A DNA stretch of 12,766 nucleotides from Clostridia bacterium. Its GTDB lineage: Bacteria > Bacillota > Clostridia > DUPQ01. Position numbers and translations under genes: made by a program. The stretch spans positions 1-12,766 of the forward strand of contig JAQVAJ010000012.1 in NCBI GenBank assembly GCA_028690885.1, read 5' to 3'. Shown piece by piece: positions 7,104 to 12,766 of the stretch (position 1 is its first letter; each line of letters opens with the position of its first letter). Below the pieces are notes generated by a model that made no database searches, was not told where the DNA came from, and was given only the letters and a program-made list of their open reading frames with translations.

Positions 7104-7498
7104 AAAGCCTTCCTCGCTTCTTCAAAAGTAGACATCTGGGCAAGCATCATAGCATACCCTTCGAACAGAAGAGTGTTCCTTGAACCCTTCCTCGACCACG
7201 GCGCATCTGTAACCTTTATGCCGTGCTCCCCGCATTCAACCCTAGGCCTCCTGCAGTGTATGTAGCATGGATAAAGCACAACGTCCGCATGCCTCCATAT
7301 TCTTTCCTCATCCTCATTGTCGTATCTTTTGCACATCTTGTGGCATTCAGGACACGGGTACTTTGATGTCTTCTTTGCCTCTATATATACATGCACGCTC
7401 TTGTCCTTCTCATCGAATTCCGCCCTGGTCACTTTCCATGGCTCCTTCAATCCTATGGACCTTTCGAACATCTCCACGAAGTTGAATACAGGTTCCAT
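7082..7498 (-). pseudogene. ISL3-family transposase, N-terminal fragment (zinc-finger and DNA-binding part)
   Basis: The ATG at 7498 has AGAGG about six bases upstream, and a TATAAT (7521-7526, minus) lies nearby inside the element. Residues 1-131 are true ISL3 sequence; the last seven codons before the stop at 7082 come from the IS21 end. A zinc-finger-like set is visible: C49-x2-C52 in YPCPECHK, then C82 and C89 in HCRRPRVECG, typical of the ISL3 N-terminus. The fragment ends in STFEEARKA, which joins LKISRTAIMH at 4983 without a frame change when the IS21 element is removed. The reconstructed protein is 415 residues, a normal ISL3 length. Confidence 0.92.
7104..7108. repeat. Right 5-bp target-site duplication of the IS21-family element
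   Basis: AAAGC, identical to 4982-4986. Confidence 0.9.
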
Positions 7499-7541
7499 CT
7501 CAGCCTCTCTTTCTATCTGAATTATATCGCCTGTATGCTTA

Positions 7542-7565
7542 TTTCACGGAAAGAAGTAAAGAACC
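7542..7565. repeat. Right terminal inverted repeat of the ISL3-family element
   Basis: Inverted partner of 4103-4126, 23 of 24 bases identical. Confidence 0.92.
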
Positions 7566-7573
7566 TTAAAAAG
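7566..7573. repeat. Right 8-bp target-site duplication of the ISL3-family element
   Basis: TTAAAAAG, identical to 4095-4102. From 7574 to about 7690 the sequence is AT-rich, with no gene or recognisable signal. Confidence 0.9.
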
Positions 7574-7689
7574 TAGAAACTTTGCGGTTACATCCTGTTT
7601 TTTCCAGAATGAATTGTACCAAATTGAAGATATATATACTTAATACAGGTATAATAATTATTTTACACATTCAATTTGTATTTGATACA

Positions 7690-8775
7690 TATAATCGGAC
7701 ATAAAAATTAGGTGTCCAATAGCTTCTGTATTTCTAGTAATCGCACTTATGTATTGCTACGTTTGTTATCGATGAATATTTTGACCATTCTGCCCATTAT
7801 CGGTAATTAAATGCTCTATTCATATAATATAATTTACGCTGTAGAATTTGCGTCCATATTCGACATGACAGTTGAACTGATCCTCGCTTCCTGCCAGACC
7901 GCATACTCATACGTGCTTTATACAGAAACTACAGGCATGGTTTATCTATCTCTTCATATACCACCCTTCTGTTCCCAGTATTTACCGGAAATGCTGTTCA
8001 ACATGCTTTACTAATTCAACTTTTAATAACATCTTTTATAACGCTGATTCCGAAGAACTGCCTGTTACGGACTGAGGTTATTATCTATCTTGATATGTTC
8101 TAGAACGCATTCTAGTCTAACCCACCTCATGATGACTACTTGACCTTGTCGTTATCATTGTCATCTAATAGTATTTAACAAATTCCAGGTAAACTTTGTT
8201 AATTGCATAATAAATAAATCTACCTCAGTAATTACGATTTTCACATTATCCGAGATGGTAACCCTTGGAACCTCCTGGAAGTACTCATGCACCCTTACAA
8301 GCCTTTTTATCCAGCTCTGTTCCTTCTGGTTCCCAAAGGTATAATAGAGAAGGTAATTGTTTGCAGGTAATACCGCAACGAACATATTGGCCTCAAGGTG
8401 CTCCTGTTGTCTGAATCCTAATATGTTTTGGGCTGTCAGTTCACTCCATTTCGACTTTCTAACTTGCAGTATGCTCACCGTGTATGGTTATGTTGTACCT
8501 TTCTCAAATACACTGCATCTCTCGAAGACTGGATATATATGTTGTATTCTATATTCCTGTCCTTGTACTCCTTCTAAATCCTCACCGGTTTGACATGGAA
8601 CCTCTTCATCTCCCTAAATATGTATTCCATATCCGACGAATGAGTGCAATACGCTATTTTCTCCGGTGGAACAAAACAGGGACATGAGCTGCTTGCCATT
8701 CGCTCTACAAGACCTCCTATACTGGTTTTCACAGCTCTTTCGAGTATTACTAACACTATAAATATCCAGCAATTG
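7690..8775 (-). pseudogene. Decayed istA of a second, different IS21-type element
   Basis: The longest open piece is 8161-8478 (minus, 105 residues), with FVAVLPANNYL, EQSWIKRLVRVHEYFQEVPRVTISDNVK; this is the IstA core around the second catalytic Asp (VPRvivpDNlK). Upstream, the frame at 8574-8756 gives an N-terminal IstA stretch ending FREMKRFHVKPVRI; a TAG follows where a Trp is expected, then KEYKDRN continues in frame. Downstream, separate frames give VVYEEIDKP (near 7940-7966), EYAVWQEARI (7879-7908), QFNCHVEYGRKFYSVNYII (7823-7879) and VKIFIDNKR (near 7750-7787), in the order expected for the IstA C-terminus. At least three frameshifts and several stops separate them. No istB follows. 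The sequence differs from the intact IstA at 5085-6290, so it is not a copy of it. The outer limits are approximate. Confidence 0.8.
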
Positions 8776-8999
8776 CTAGCAGCAGCAATTACAGCACGAG
8801 GACGATAAAGGCTGAACTCAGGAGAAAAGGTATAGTGACATCAAGAAGGTGGATAAGCTTGATAATGAAGATGGAAAGCCTTGTATCCAGGTACACTGTA
8901 GCGAAATATAGGCCTCAGAGAAACACCTGCAATGATGCAGAGACAGCCAATATGCTTCAGAGGGACTTCAATAACCACCCTTACAGGAGTACCGTAGTA
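8763..8999 (+). pseudogene. IS3-family transposase OrfB, upstream fragment
   Basis: 79 codons open to the insertion point, reading NYSTRTIKAELRRKGIVTSR, then WISLIMKMESLVSRYTVAKY and CNDAETANMLQRDF. This is the HTH_21-like region that precedes the integrase core in IS150-type OrfB. It stops at the codons for T-V-V, just before the first catalytic Asp. The two Val codons are the 6-bp duplication GTAGTA of the inserted element. The continuation is at 10874-11224. Confidence 0.85.
8994..8999. repeat. Left 6-bp target-site duplication of the IS1634-family element
   Basis: GTAGTA, repeated at 10874-10879. Keeping one copy restores the IS3 orfB frame. Confidence 0.88.
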
Positions 9000-9021
9000 C
9001 CTAAACTTTTATGCTACCATG
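9000..9021. repeat. Left terminal inverted repeat of the IS1634-family element
   Basis: 22 bases identical to the inverted complement of 10852-10873. The ATGCTACCAT core recurs in the palindrome upstream of the transposase. Confidence 0.92.
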
Positions 9022-9031
9022 TTACCATGCA

Positions 9032-10696
9032 CTAAGGATTGAGTTCTTTACGGGTAAAATCAAGGGTCTTAACCATATCGGTGACATCTCCAGTATTCAT
9101 ATCGAACAGGCTTAATAATTGTTTTTGCCTTGATGTAAGCGCATATCTTAAAACATATGTGCTTTTAATGTATTCTGCTTTGATCTTGTCCAATTCACAT
9201 AGCACTGTCTGACTCGTTTCAGATGAATACTGTAAGACATAAGGCCTGATGCCGACAGTCAATGCTGCTCTTAATATGGATGAAAGGAATCCCATGAAGG
9301 ATTTCGCTTCAAAAGCAGCATCATCACTGGAATATGTCTTGTTAAGGTCAGCGCCGCTTTTCGCATACATGAACTGCTTTTCTATCATATCCCTGTGCCT
9401 GTAAGAAGTCAGAACATCATCAGGGGATAAGTCTTCATTTGAGATGATCCAGAAGTATCCGCACTCTTTCCTGTAGTTATCGAGATATTCATACCTTATT
9501 GACGACTCAGTTATGACGTCATCTTCATCGACAGCAATATTGATCATCTTCTCGTAGGTGTTTCGGATTCTCCTCTTATCATCCTTTTTGCCTGCAAGGT
9601 GATTTGATATATATTCTATCGAATCCTGCTTTGCCGCTGCAAGCGTTGCTACATCGCCTTCGTTGTAATAAAGGTACAGGAAGTATTCGTTTCTGCTTTT
9701 CTCAAAAGGTTTTCCCTTGAATTTCAAGCCATAGATGGTGTTGTAGATTCTATTCTGCGCCATGCACAGTTTATCCCGGGGATTGGCTGCAATAAGCTTG
9801 TCAAGCATTCTGCCTGCTTTGCCCATGCACATAAACAGGTAGCCGCTATCGCTCATGTATTCAATGTTCTCACTGCAGAAGTACCCTCTGTCCATGACGA
9901 AAGAACCCTTCAAATCATGTTTTACCGCTTTTATCTTCTCCAATGCGACCTGGCAATGGGACATGTCAATTATCGATCCGTAATAAAGGTCGAAATATAT
10001 AGGTATGCCGCTTTTGCGGTCAAGGAAATATGCGACATTGACCTGGGGGAGTCCTTCGTCAACCTTCGCTTTCCCATATTCAGCAGAAAGTACATGTCCA
10101 GAGGAAATATTGAAGCTCGTAGAATCAAACGCGATGTCAATTGCAGATCCGTTCGGGAGCCTGCTGCATCTGTATTCCATCCACTTCTCAAGAAAGACGC
10201 TTATCCTCTCGTGGCTTAAGTACTCTGTGAAGAATCTGGACAGTTTGGATTCGCTTGGAATGTAGTTAAGCTCACTATAGTGGTCATATAGGTAATACCT
10301 GTATAGCTGCGATGCTGATTCCCTTCTGAAAAGATAATATTCTAACAGCGTCATCATAAGTTCATCATATCCGGGGAAGGACTCTTTGAGGGCTGTATCT
10401 AATCCTTCACGCTTTGCTATCTTTCTTAGTACAAGCGGCGCTCCTAAGTGCACTTGCTTGTCAAATTGAGTAACTTCATCAAGAGGCTTTTCAGAATCCC
10501 TTTCCGGATGCAGTTCGAAATACTTCTCATTCGGATGCATAAACTCATCGTCTATCTGCACTCCGACAAAGGAAACAACATCCTTATCTGAATATCTGCC
10601 CTTTCTTGCCAGTACTTCATAAACATACTTTGGGCCGCCGGATTTGCGGATCCGTTTTCTCTGTGGAATGGGAACAGTTATCTCTTCATATATCAT
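9032..10696 (-). CDS. IS1634-family DDE transposase
   Basis: 554 residues from the ATG at 10696, which has a perfect AGGAGG six bases upstream. The frame stays open to 10813, but the added 39 residues lie across the promoter and palindrome and are not family sequence. The DDE residues are Asp191 in DIAFDSTSF, Asp269 in GSFVMDRGYF, and Glu439 in SYRHRDMIEKQFMYAKSG, the Y-x2-R-x3-E-x6-K signature shared by IS4-like groups. Length and motif spacing fit IS1634 rather than classical IS4, whose proteins are about 400 residues. The enzyme cuts and pastes the element through its 22-bp ends. Transcription probably starts at the promoter at 10740-10768 and may be self-limited through the palindrome at 10711-10740. 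No stop or frameshift is present. Confidence 0.93.
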   Translation of the reverse strand: MIYEEITVPIPQRKRIRKSGGPKYVYEVLARKGRYSDKDVVSFVGVQIDDEFMHPNEKYFELHPERDSEKPLDEVTQFDKQVHLGAPLVLRKIAKREGLDTALKESFPGYDELMMTLLEYYLFRRESASQLYRYYLYDHYSELNYIPSESKLSRFFTEYLSHERISVFLEKWMEYRCSRLPNGSAIDIAFDSTSFNISSGHVLSAEYGKAKVDEGLPQVNVAYFLDRKSGIPIYFDLYYGSIIDMSHCQVALEKIKAVKHDLKGSFVMDRGYFCSENIEYMSDSGYLFMCMGKAGRMLDKLIAANPRDKLCMAQNRIYNTIYGLKFKGKPFEKSRNEYFLYLYYNEGDVATLAAAKQDSIEYISNHLAGKKDDKRRIRNTYEKMINIAVDEDDVITESSIRYEYLDNYRKECGYFWIISNEDLSPDDVLTSYRHRDMIEKQFMYAKSGADLNKTYSSDDAAFEAKSFMGFLSSILRAALTVGIRPYVLQYSSETSQTVLCELDKIKAEYIKSTYVLRYALTSRQKQLLSLFDMNTGDVTDMVKTLDFTRKELNP

Positions 10697-10710
10697 GGGA
10701 ATCCTCCTGC

Positions 10711-10740
10711 TAAATATGGTAGCATATGCTACCATATTTA
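10711..10740. promoter_or_regulatory. 30-bp perfect palindrome at the transposase transcription start (candidate operator)
   Basis: Each half is ATGCTACCATATTTA read outward from the centre between 10725 and 10726, with no mismatch in 30 bases. It directly touches the -10 box (10740-10745) and lies between it and the AGGAGG site. The ATGCTACCAT core equals part of the element's terminal repeats, so the transposase itself could bind here and reduce its own synthesis. That role is inferred. Confidence 0.7.
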
Positions 10741-10768
10741 TACTACCATATACATGCATATGCGTCAA
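10740..10768 (-). promoter_or_regulatory. Promoter of the IS1634-family transposase
   Basis: On the minus strand, TTGACG (10763-10768) is separated by 17 bases from TAGTAT (10740-10745), about 45 bases before the start codon. The -35 matches five of six consensus bases, the -10 four of six. A TATAAA three bases further on is an alternative -10 with a 20-base spacer, less likely. Confidence 0.65.
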
Positions 10769-10794
10769 CATAAAATACTGAAAACCCTGACAAC

Positions 10795-10824
10795 TAAAAG
10801 AAAAGCGCCGCATATGCGACGCTT
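10795..10824 (-). terminator. Terminator-like hairpin guarding the IS1634-family transposase
   Basis: On the minus strand, an 11-bp stem AAGCGTCGCAT/ATGCGGCGCTT (one G-T pair) at 10803-10824 is followed by TTCTTTT. It lies between the element end and the transposase promoter, so it would stop transcription entering from outside in the transposase direction. Such insulation is known for several insertion sequences; activity here is inferred. Confidence 0.6.
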
Positions 10825-10851
10825 AAATTCTTCAGTTGTTCTATAGGGTAG

Positions 10852-10873
10852 CATGGTAGCATAAAAGTTTAGG
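10852..10873. repeat. Right terminal inverted repeat of the IS1634-family element
   Basis: Inverted partner of 9000-9021, identical over 22 bases. Confidence 0.92.
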
Positions 10874-10879
10874 GTAGTA
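10874..10879. repeat. Right 6-bp target-site duplication of the IS1634-family element
   Basis: GTAGTA, identical to 8994-8999. Confidence 0.88.
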
Positions 10880-11224
10880 AGTGATTTGACATATGTTGGG
10901 GTCGGGATGAGATGGAACTACATATGCGTACTGGTGGACCGTTACAACAGGGAGATCATAGGATACCTCACGGGAGCAAACAAAGATTCAAAGCTCGTGT
11001 TCAAAGCACTCTCAATGGTCAAAGGGAACCTGTCAGGCATACAGATATTCCACACTGACAGAGGCAGCAAGTTCAAGAACAACGTGATAGAGGAAACTCT
11101 TGAAGCGTTCGGAATAGAAAGAGTATTAAGCAGGAAAGGCAGCCCATATGACAATGTGGTTACTGAAGCAACATTCAAGATAGTTAAGACTGAGTTTGTG
11201 AAAGGTTGGAACCGGAGTCAATGA
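10874..11224 (+). pseudogene. IS3-family transposase OrfB, downstream fragment (integrase core)
   Basis: Continues the fragment at 8763-8999: V-V then SDLTYVGVGMRWNYICVLVD, REIIGY, IQIFHTDRGSKFKNN, LSRKGSPYDNVVTEATFKIV, KTEFV. All three catalytic residues of the rve core are present: Asp in VSDLTYV, Asp in FHTDRG, and Glu in VVTEATFK. An internal ATG at 10907 is not a real start. After KTEFVKG the frame is lost: the stop at 11222-11224 comes about 50 residues early, and family-like pieces (VNELLKLIQELQD, then YRNDTLKLL) follow in other frames up to about 11330. So the gene was damaged at its 3' end as well as by the insertion. Confidence 0.87.
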
Positions 11225-11330
11225 ATTACTTAAACTGATTCAGGAACTGCAGGATATATGTATCATTGGATCATATGAGCTCAATTACATACAGGAATGA
11301 TACCTTAAAATTGTTAGAAAAAGGGCATCA

Positions 11331-11466
11331 ATCCATTCGTTGCAAAAATTACATATTGTCATATGGTTTTTATATCTGATTTATGATAATATACACATAT
11401 CGTTTTTACATATTATACCGATACAGTCTTAATTCATGTTATATGAATTTTGTACATGGAGGAATA
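11331..11466 (+). other. Upstream region of the ECF sigma gene
   Basis: A very AT-rich stretch between the last IS3-like sequence and the sigma factor start. Several TATAAT-like runs occur, but no -35/-10 pair with normal spacing stands out, and the ECF-like pattern seen at 12719-12748 is absent. GGAGG at 11458-11462 is the ribosome site for the sigma gene. Confidence 0.35.
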
Positions 11467-12012
11467 ATGTTTATTTTTTTAGCTTTGATAAATAATGAAA
11501 ATGATAGAAAAAAGTTTGAGATACTATATATCCTCTATTGTAAAAAAATGTTTTTTACTGCTAATAATGTCCTGCATGACGAGCATGAAGCGGAAGATGC
11601 TGTACACAATGCTTTTTTATCTATAGCAAATAATATAGAGATGATTAATGATGCATATTCAAACAACACATTGTCTTATGTTATTACAATTGCCAGAAAT
11701 GCCGCTATAGATTTGTCAAGACAGAAAAAGAGGATTAAATATATTGATATAGACGAAGATTTACATTTTGACGATACTACAGATATACTGGACACTATTA
11801 CTTCTGAGGAAAATTTCCAAAGCATAGTCTCTATTATCACCAATCTGCCTGATACATACAGGGATGTTCTTTATATGCATTATGTGGATTCCCTCAGCAC
11901 AAGAGAGATCGCATCTCTCTTTTCAAAAAAGGAATCAACAATAAAAAAACAGGTTGTCAGAGGTAAGAAACTGCTTGTAGAACGTATACGGAAAGAAGGT
12001 ATAGTAAAATGA
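11467..12012 (+). CDS. ECF-type RNA polymerase sigma factor (sigma-70 family)
   Basis: 181 residues from the ATG at 11467, which has GGAGG four bases upstream; the same frame is open back to 11383 but that part has no ribosome site. Region 2 spans roughly residues 14-90, with AEDAVHNAFLSIANNI (42-57) as the region 2.2 helix and LSYVITIARNAAIDLSRQKKR (69-89) as regions 2.3-2.4. Region 4 spans about 123-175, with LPDTYRDVLYMHYVDSLSTR and the helix-turn-helix EIASLFSKKESTIKKQVVRGKKLL. Regions 1 and 3 are absent, so it is an ECF protein. It overlaps the next gene by ATGA, and that gene encodes its probable membrane anti-sigma factor. The pair would sense an envelope or extracellular signal; which one is not visible. 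Confidence 0.92.
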   Translation: MFIFLALINNENDRKKFEILYILYCKKMFFTANNVLHDEHEAEDAVHNAFLSIANNIEMINDAYSNNTLSYVITIARNAAIDLSRQKKRIKYIDIDEDLHFDDTTDILDTITSEENFQSIVSIITNLPDTYRDVLYMHYVDSLSTREIASLFSKKESTIKKQVVRGKKLLVERIRKEGIVK

Positions 12013-12692
12013 AAGAAATAAAATATACCTTACGTGATGCATTTATAGAAGCGGAAAAAATCAGATTATCACAAATACCTCCTGATTCTGAGATTATATG
12101 GACTCCTTCTGAAAAGTTTGAACTTAAGATGAAAAAGTTAATAAAGTCCAGTAGAAGAGGATATTGGCATTTTATTAACACCTCACTTAAAAGAGCAGCT
12201 ATTATTGTCGTAGCAATCCTTGTATTACTAGGTTTCTCAATGAGTATAAAGGCTATAAGAGAACCTGTTGTCCAGTTTATCATTACGATATATGAGAAAT
12301 ATACAAATATCTTTTTTGGCAACGATACCGAGCTTGATTTGCCCAGAACAATCGAACAAAAATATATAATTACTGCCATACCTGAGGGATACACTTTTTT
12401 ATCGATGGAAGAAATTTCATTGAACCGTAAGCTCATCTGGCGTAATAAAGACAATGAAGAGATAATTTTCAATCAGGGCATTCTGTACAACGCAAATATG
12501 ACAATAGATACTGAAGATGCTTCATATGAATATGTAATGGTCGGTACATATAAAGCTATTTATTTAACAAAATGGAATATGCAGATCATCATATGGGAAA
12601 ATGGGATATATAAGTTCTCCATAAATTGCACAACTTCTATTTCATATGAGGAATTAATTCATATTGCGGAAAGCTTATCTGAAGAAAAATAA
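12009..12692 (+). CDS. DUF4367-type membrane protein, probable anti-sigma factor
   Basis: 227 residues. A cytoplasmic N-terminus of about 60 residues comes first, with an acidic and amphipathic start (LRDAFIEAEKIRLSQIPPDSE) that could hold the sigma factor. One membrane segment follows at about 63-80 (AAIIVVAILVLLGFSMSI), preceded by positive residues. An extracytoplasmic domain of about 145 residues completes it. AIPEGYTFLSMEEISLNRKL, IWRN and EEIIFNQG fit the DUF4367 pattern (IPeGy…w.n..g..i.f.q), as does the C-terminal YEELIHIAESL. DUF4367 proteins are regularly coupled to ECF sigma genes in Clostridia. There is no zinc-binding anti-sigma motif (HxxxCxxC). Translation is coupled to the sigma gene by ATGA. 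Confidence 0.85.
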   Translation: MKEIKYTLRDAFIEAEKIRLSQIPPDSEIIWTPSEKFELKMKKLIKSSRRGYWHFINTSLKRAAIIVVAILVLLGFSMSIKAIREPVVQFIITIYEKYTNIFFGNDTELDLPRTIEQKYIITAIPEGYTFLSMEEISLNRKLIWRNKDNEEIIFNQGILYNANMTIDTEDASYEYVMVGTYKAIYLTKWNMQIIIWENGIYKFSINCTTSISYEELIHIAESLSEEK

Positions 12693-12719
12693 CTTTTTTA
12701 AAAATATTTTCAAAAAGTT
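12691..12719 (+). terminator. Weak AT-rich hairpin after the anti-sigma gene
   Basis: AACTTTTT (12691-12698) can pair with AAAAAGTT (12712-12719), and the loop holds a further AAAATATTTT palindrome. The stem is nearly all A-T and no T run follows, so termination is doubtful. Confidence 0.25.
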
Positions 12720-12748
12720 GTCACCCATAAGGCCAGTTTTTTCGTTAT
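12719..12748 (+). promoter_or_regulatory. ECF-like promoter at the right edge
   Basis: TGTCACC (12719-12725), a 17-base spacer with a T-run, then CGTTAT (12743-12748). The form and spacing resemble promoters read by ECF sigma factors (an AC-rich -35 and a CGT-type -10). It would drive a gene beyond the window. Which sigma factor uses it is unknown; the one encoded just upstream is an obvious candidate. Confidence 0.4.
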
Positions 12749-12766
12749 ATATAGTGTAAGGCAAAT

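Larger units (their letters stand above)
4103..7565 (-). mobile_element. ISL3-family insertion sequence, disrupted by an internal IS21-family element
   Basis: The ends are GGTTCTTTACTTCTTTC (start of a 24-bp repeat) at 4103 and its inverted partner ending at 7565, with 23 of 24 positions identical. The flanks carry a perfect 8-bp duplication TTAAAAAG (4095-4102 and 7566-7573), as expected for ISL3. Without the IS21 insert and one copy of its duplication the element is 1341 bases, normal for the family. Its single transposase gene reads on the minus strand and is cut at residue 131. Confidence 0.93.
9000..10873 (-). mobile_element. IS1634-family insertion sequence, apparently intact
   Basis: A 1874-base element whose two ends are a perfect 22-bp inverted repeat beginning CCTAAACTTTTATGCTACC. 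Its flanks are a perfect 6-bp duplication, GTAGTA, in line with the 5-6 bp usual for IS1634. It carries one full-length transposase with all catalytic residues, its own promoter, and an upstream terminator-like hairpin. It lies inside IS3 orfB, on the opposite strand to it. Confidence 0.92.
8763..11330 (+). mobile_element. IS3-family (IS150-type) remnant, split by the IS1634-type element
   Basis: Only orfB sequence is left. orfA and the first tens of orfB codons are missing, because the remnant abuts the decayed istA near 8760. The 3' tail of orfB is frameshifted from about 11205 on. No trustworthy terminal repeats were found, so both outer limits are approximate. Confidence 0.72.

Noticed and set aside
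7811..8687. Plus-strand open frames at 7811-8014, 8357-8593 and 8484-8687
   Set aside because: They are antisense to the decayed istA, which explains the minus strand with recognisable IstA blocks.
9917..10265. Open frames on both strands within the IS1634-type transposase region
   Set aside because: They overlap the DDE core of the transposase and show no homology-like motifs.
10697..10813. N-terminal extension of the IS1634-type transposase to 593 residues
   Set aside because: The extension covers the promoter, palindrome and part of the leader, and the ATG at 10696 has a perfect AGGAGG.
1..12766. CRISPR arrays, tRNA or rRNA genes, toxin-antitoxin or phage-defence modules
   Set aside because: No regularly spaced repeats, cloverleaf-like segments, rRNA cores or known defence domains were recognised on either strand.

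Overview
The window looks like a stretch of chromosome from a low-GC Gram-positive bacterium, most likely a Clostridia-type Firmicute. This rests on AT-rich host genes, strong AGGAGG/GGAGG ribosome binding sites, a LoaP-type NusG paralogue, and an ECF sigma factor paired with a DUF4367 protein. No rRNA, tRNA, CRISPR array or phage module is visible. The taxonomic call is inference.

Left flank (1-2507, minus strand): a glycosylation operon reads leftwards out of the window. Its order is a LoaP-like antiterminator (1782-2333), a 231-base gap, a sugar-phosphate nucleotidyltransferase (819-1550), and a GT1/MGT-type glycosyltransferase (818 leftwards, C-terminus outside the window). The stop of the nucleotidyltransferase directly abuts the start of the glycosyltransferase. 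The pair probably makes and uses one activated sugar, and LoaP probably helps polymerase through a long operon.

Centre (2508-about 11350): nearly 9 kb of layered insertion sequences, most resolved to exact ends. (a) An IS4-family element, 2520-4089, has a 12-bp target duplication and two in-frame stops in its transposase. (b) An ISL3-family element, 4103-7565, has an 8-bp duplication that overlaps the IS4 duplication. (c) An intact IS21-family element with istA/istB, 4987-7103, sits inside the ISL3 transposase with a 5-bp duplication; removing it restores a 415-residue transposase in frame. (d) A decayed istA of a different IS21-type element lies on the minus strand, about 7690-8775. (e) An IS3/IS150-type orfB remnant, 8763 to about 11330, is split by (f) an intact IS1634-family element, 9000-10873, with 22-bp perfect inverted repeats and a 6-bp duplication. 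The IS1634-type element carries its own promoter, a 30-bp perfect palindrome at the transcription start, and an upstream terminator-like hairpin.

Right flank (11350-12766, plus strand): an ECF sigma factor (11467-12012) overlaps by four bases a single-pass membrane DUF4367 protein (12009-12692), its probable anti-sigma factor. The last 50 bases carry an ECF-like promoter pattern that may serve a gene beyond the window. I do not see a wholly new system. The most informative content is the base-level history of the insertion nest and the LoaP-linked glycosyltransferase operon.
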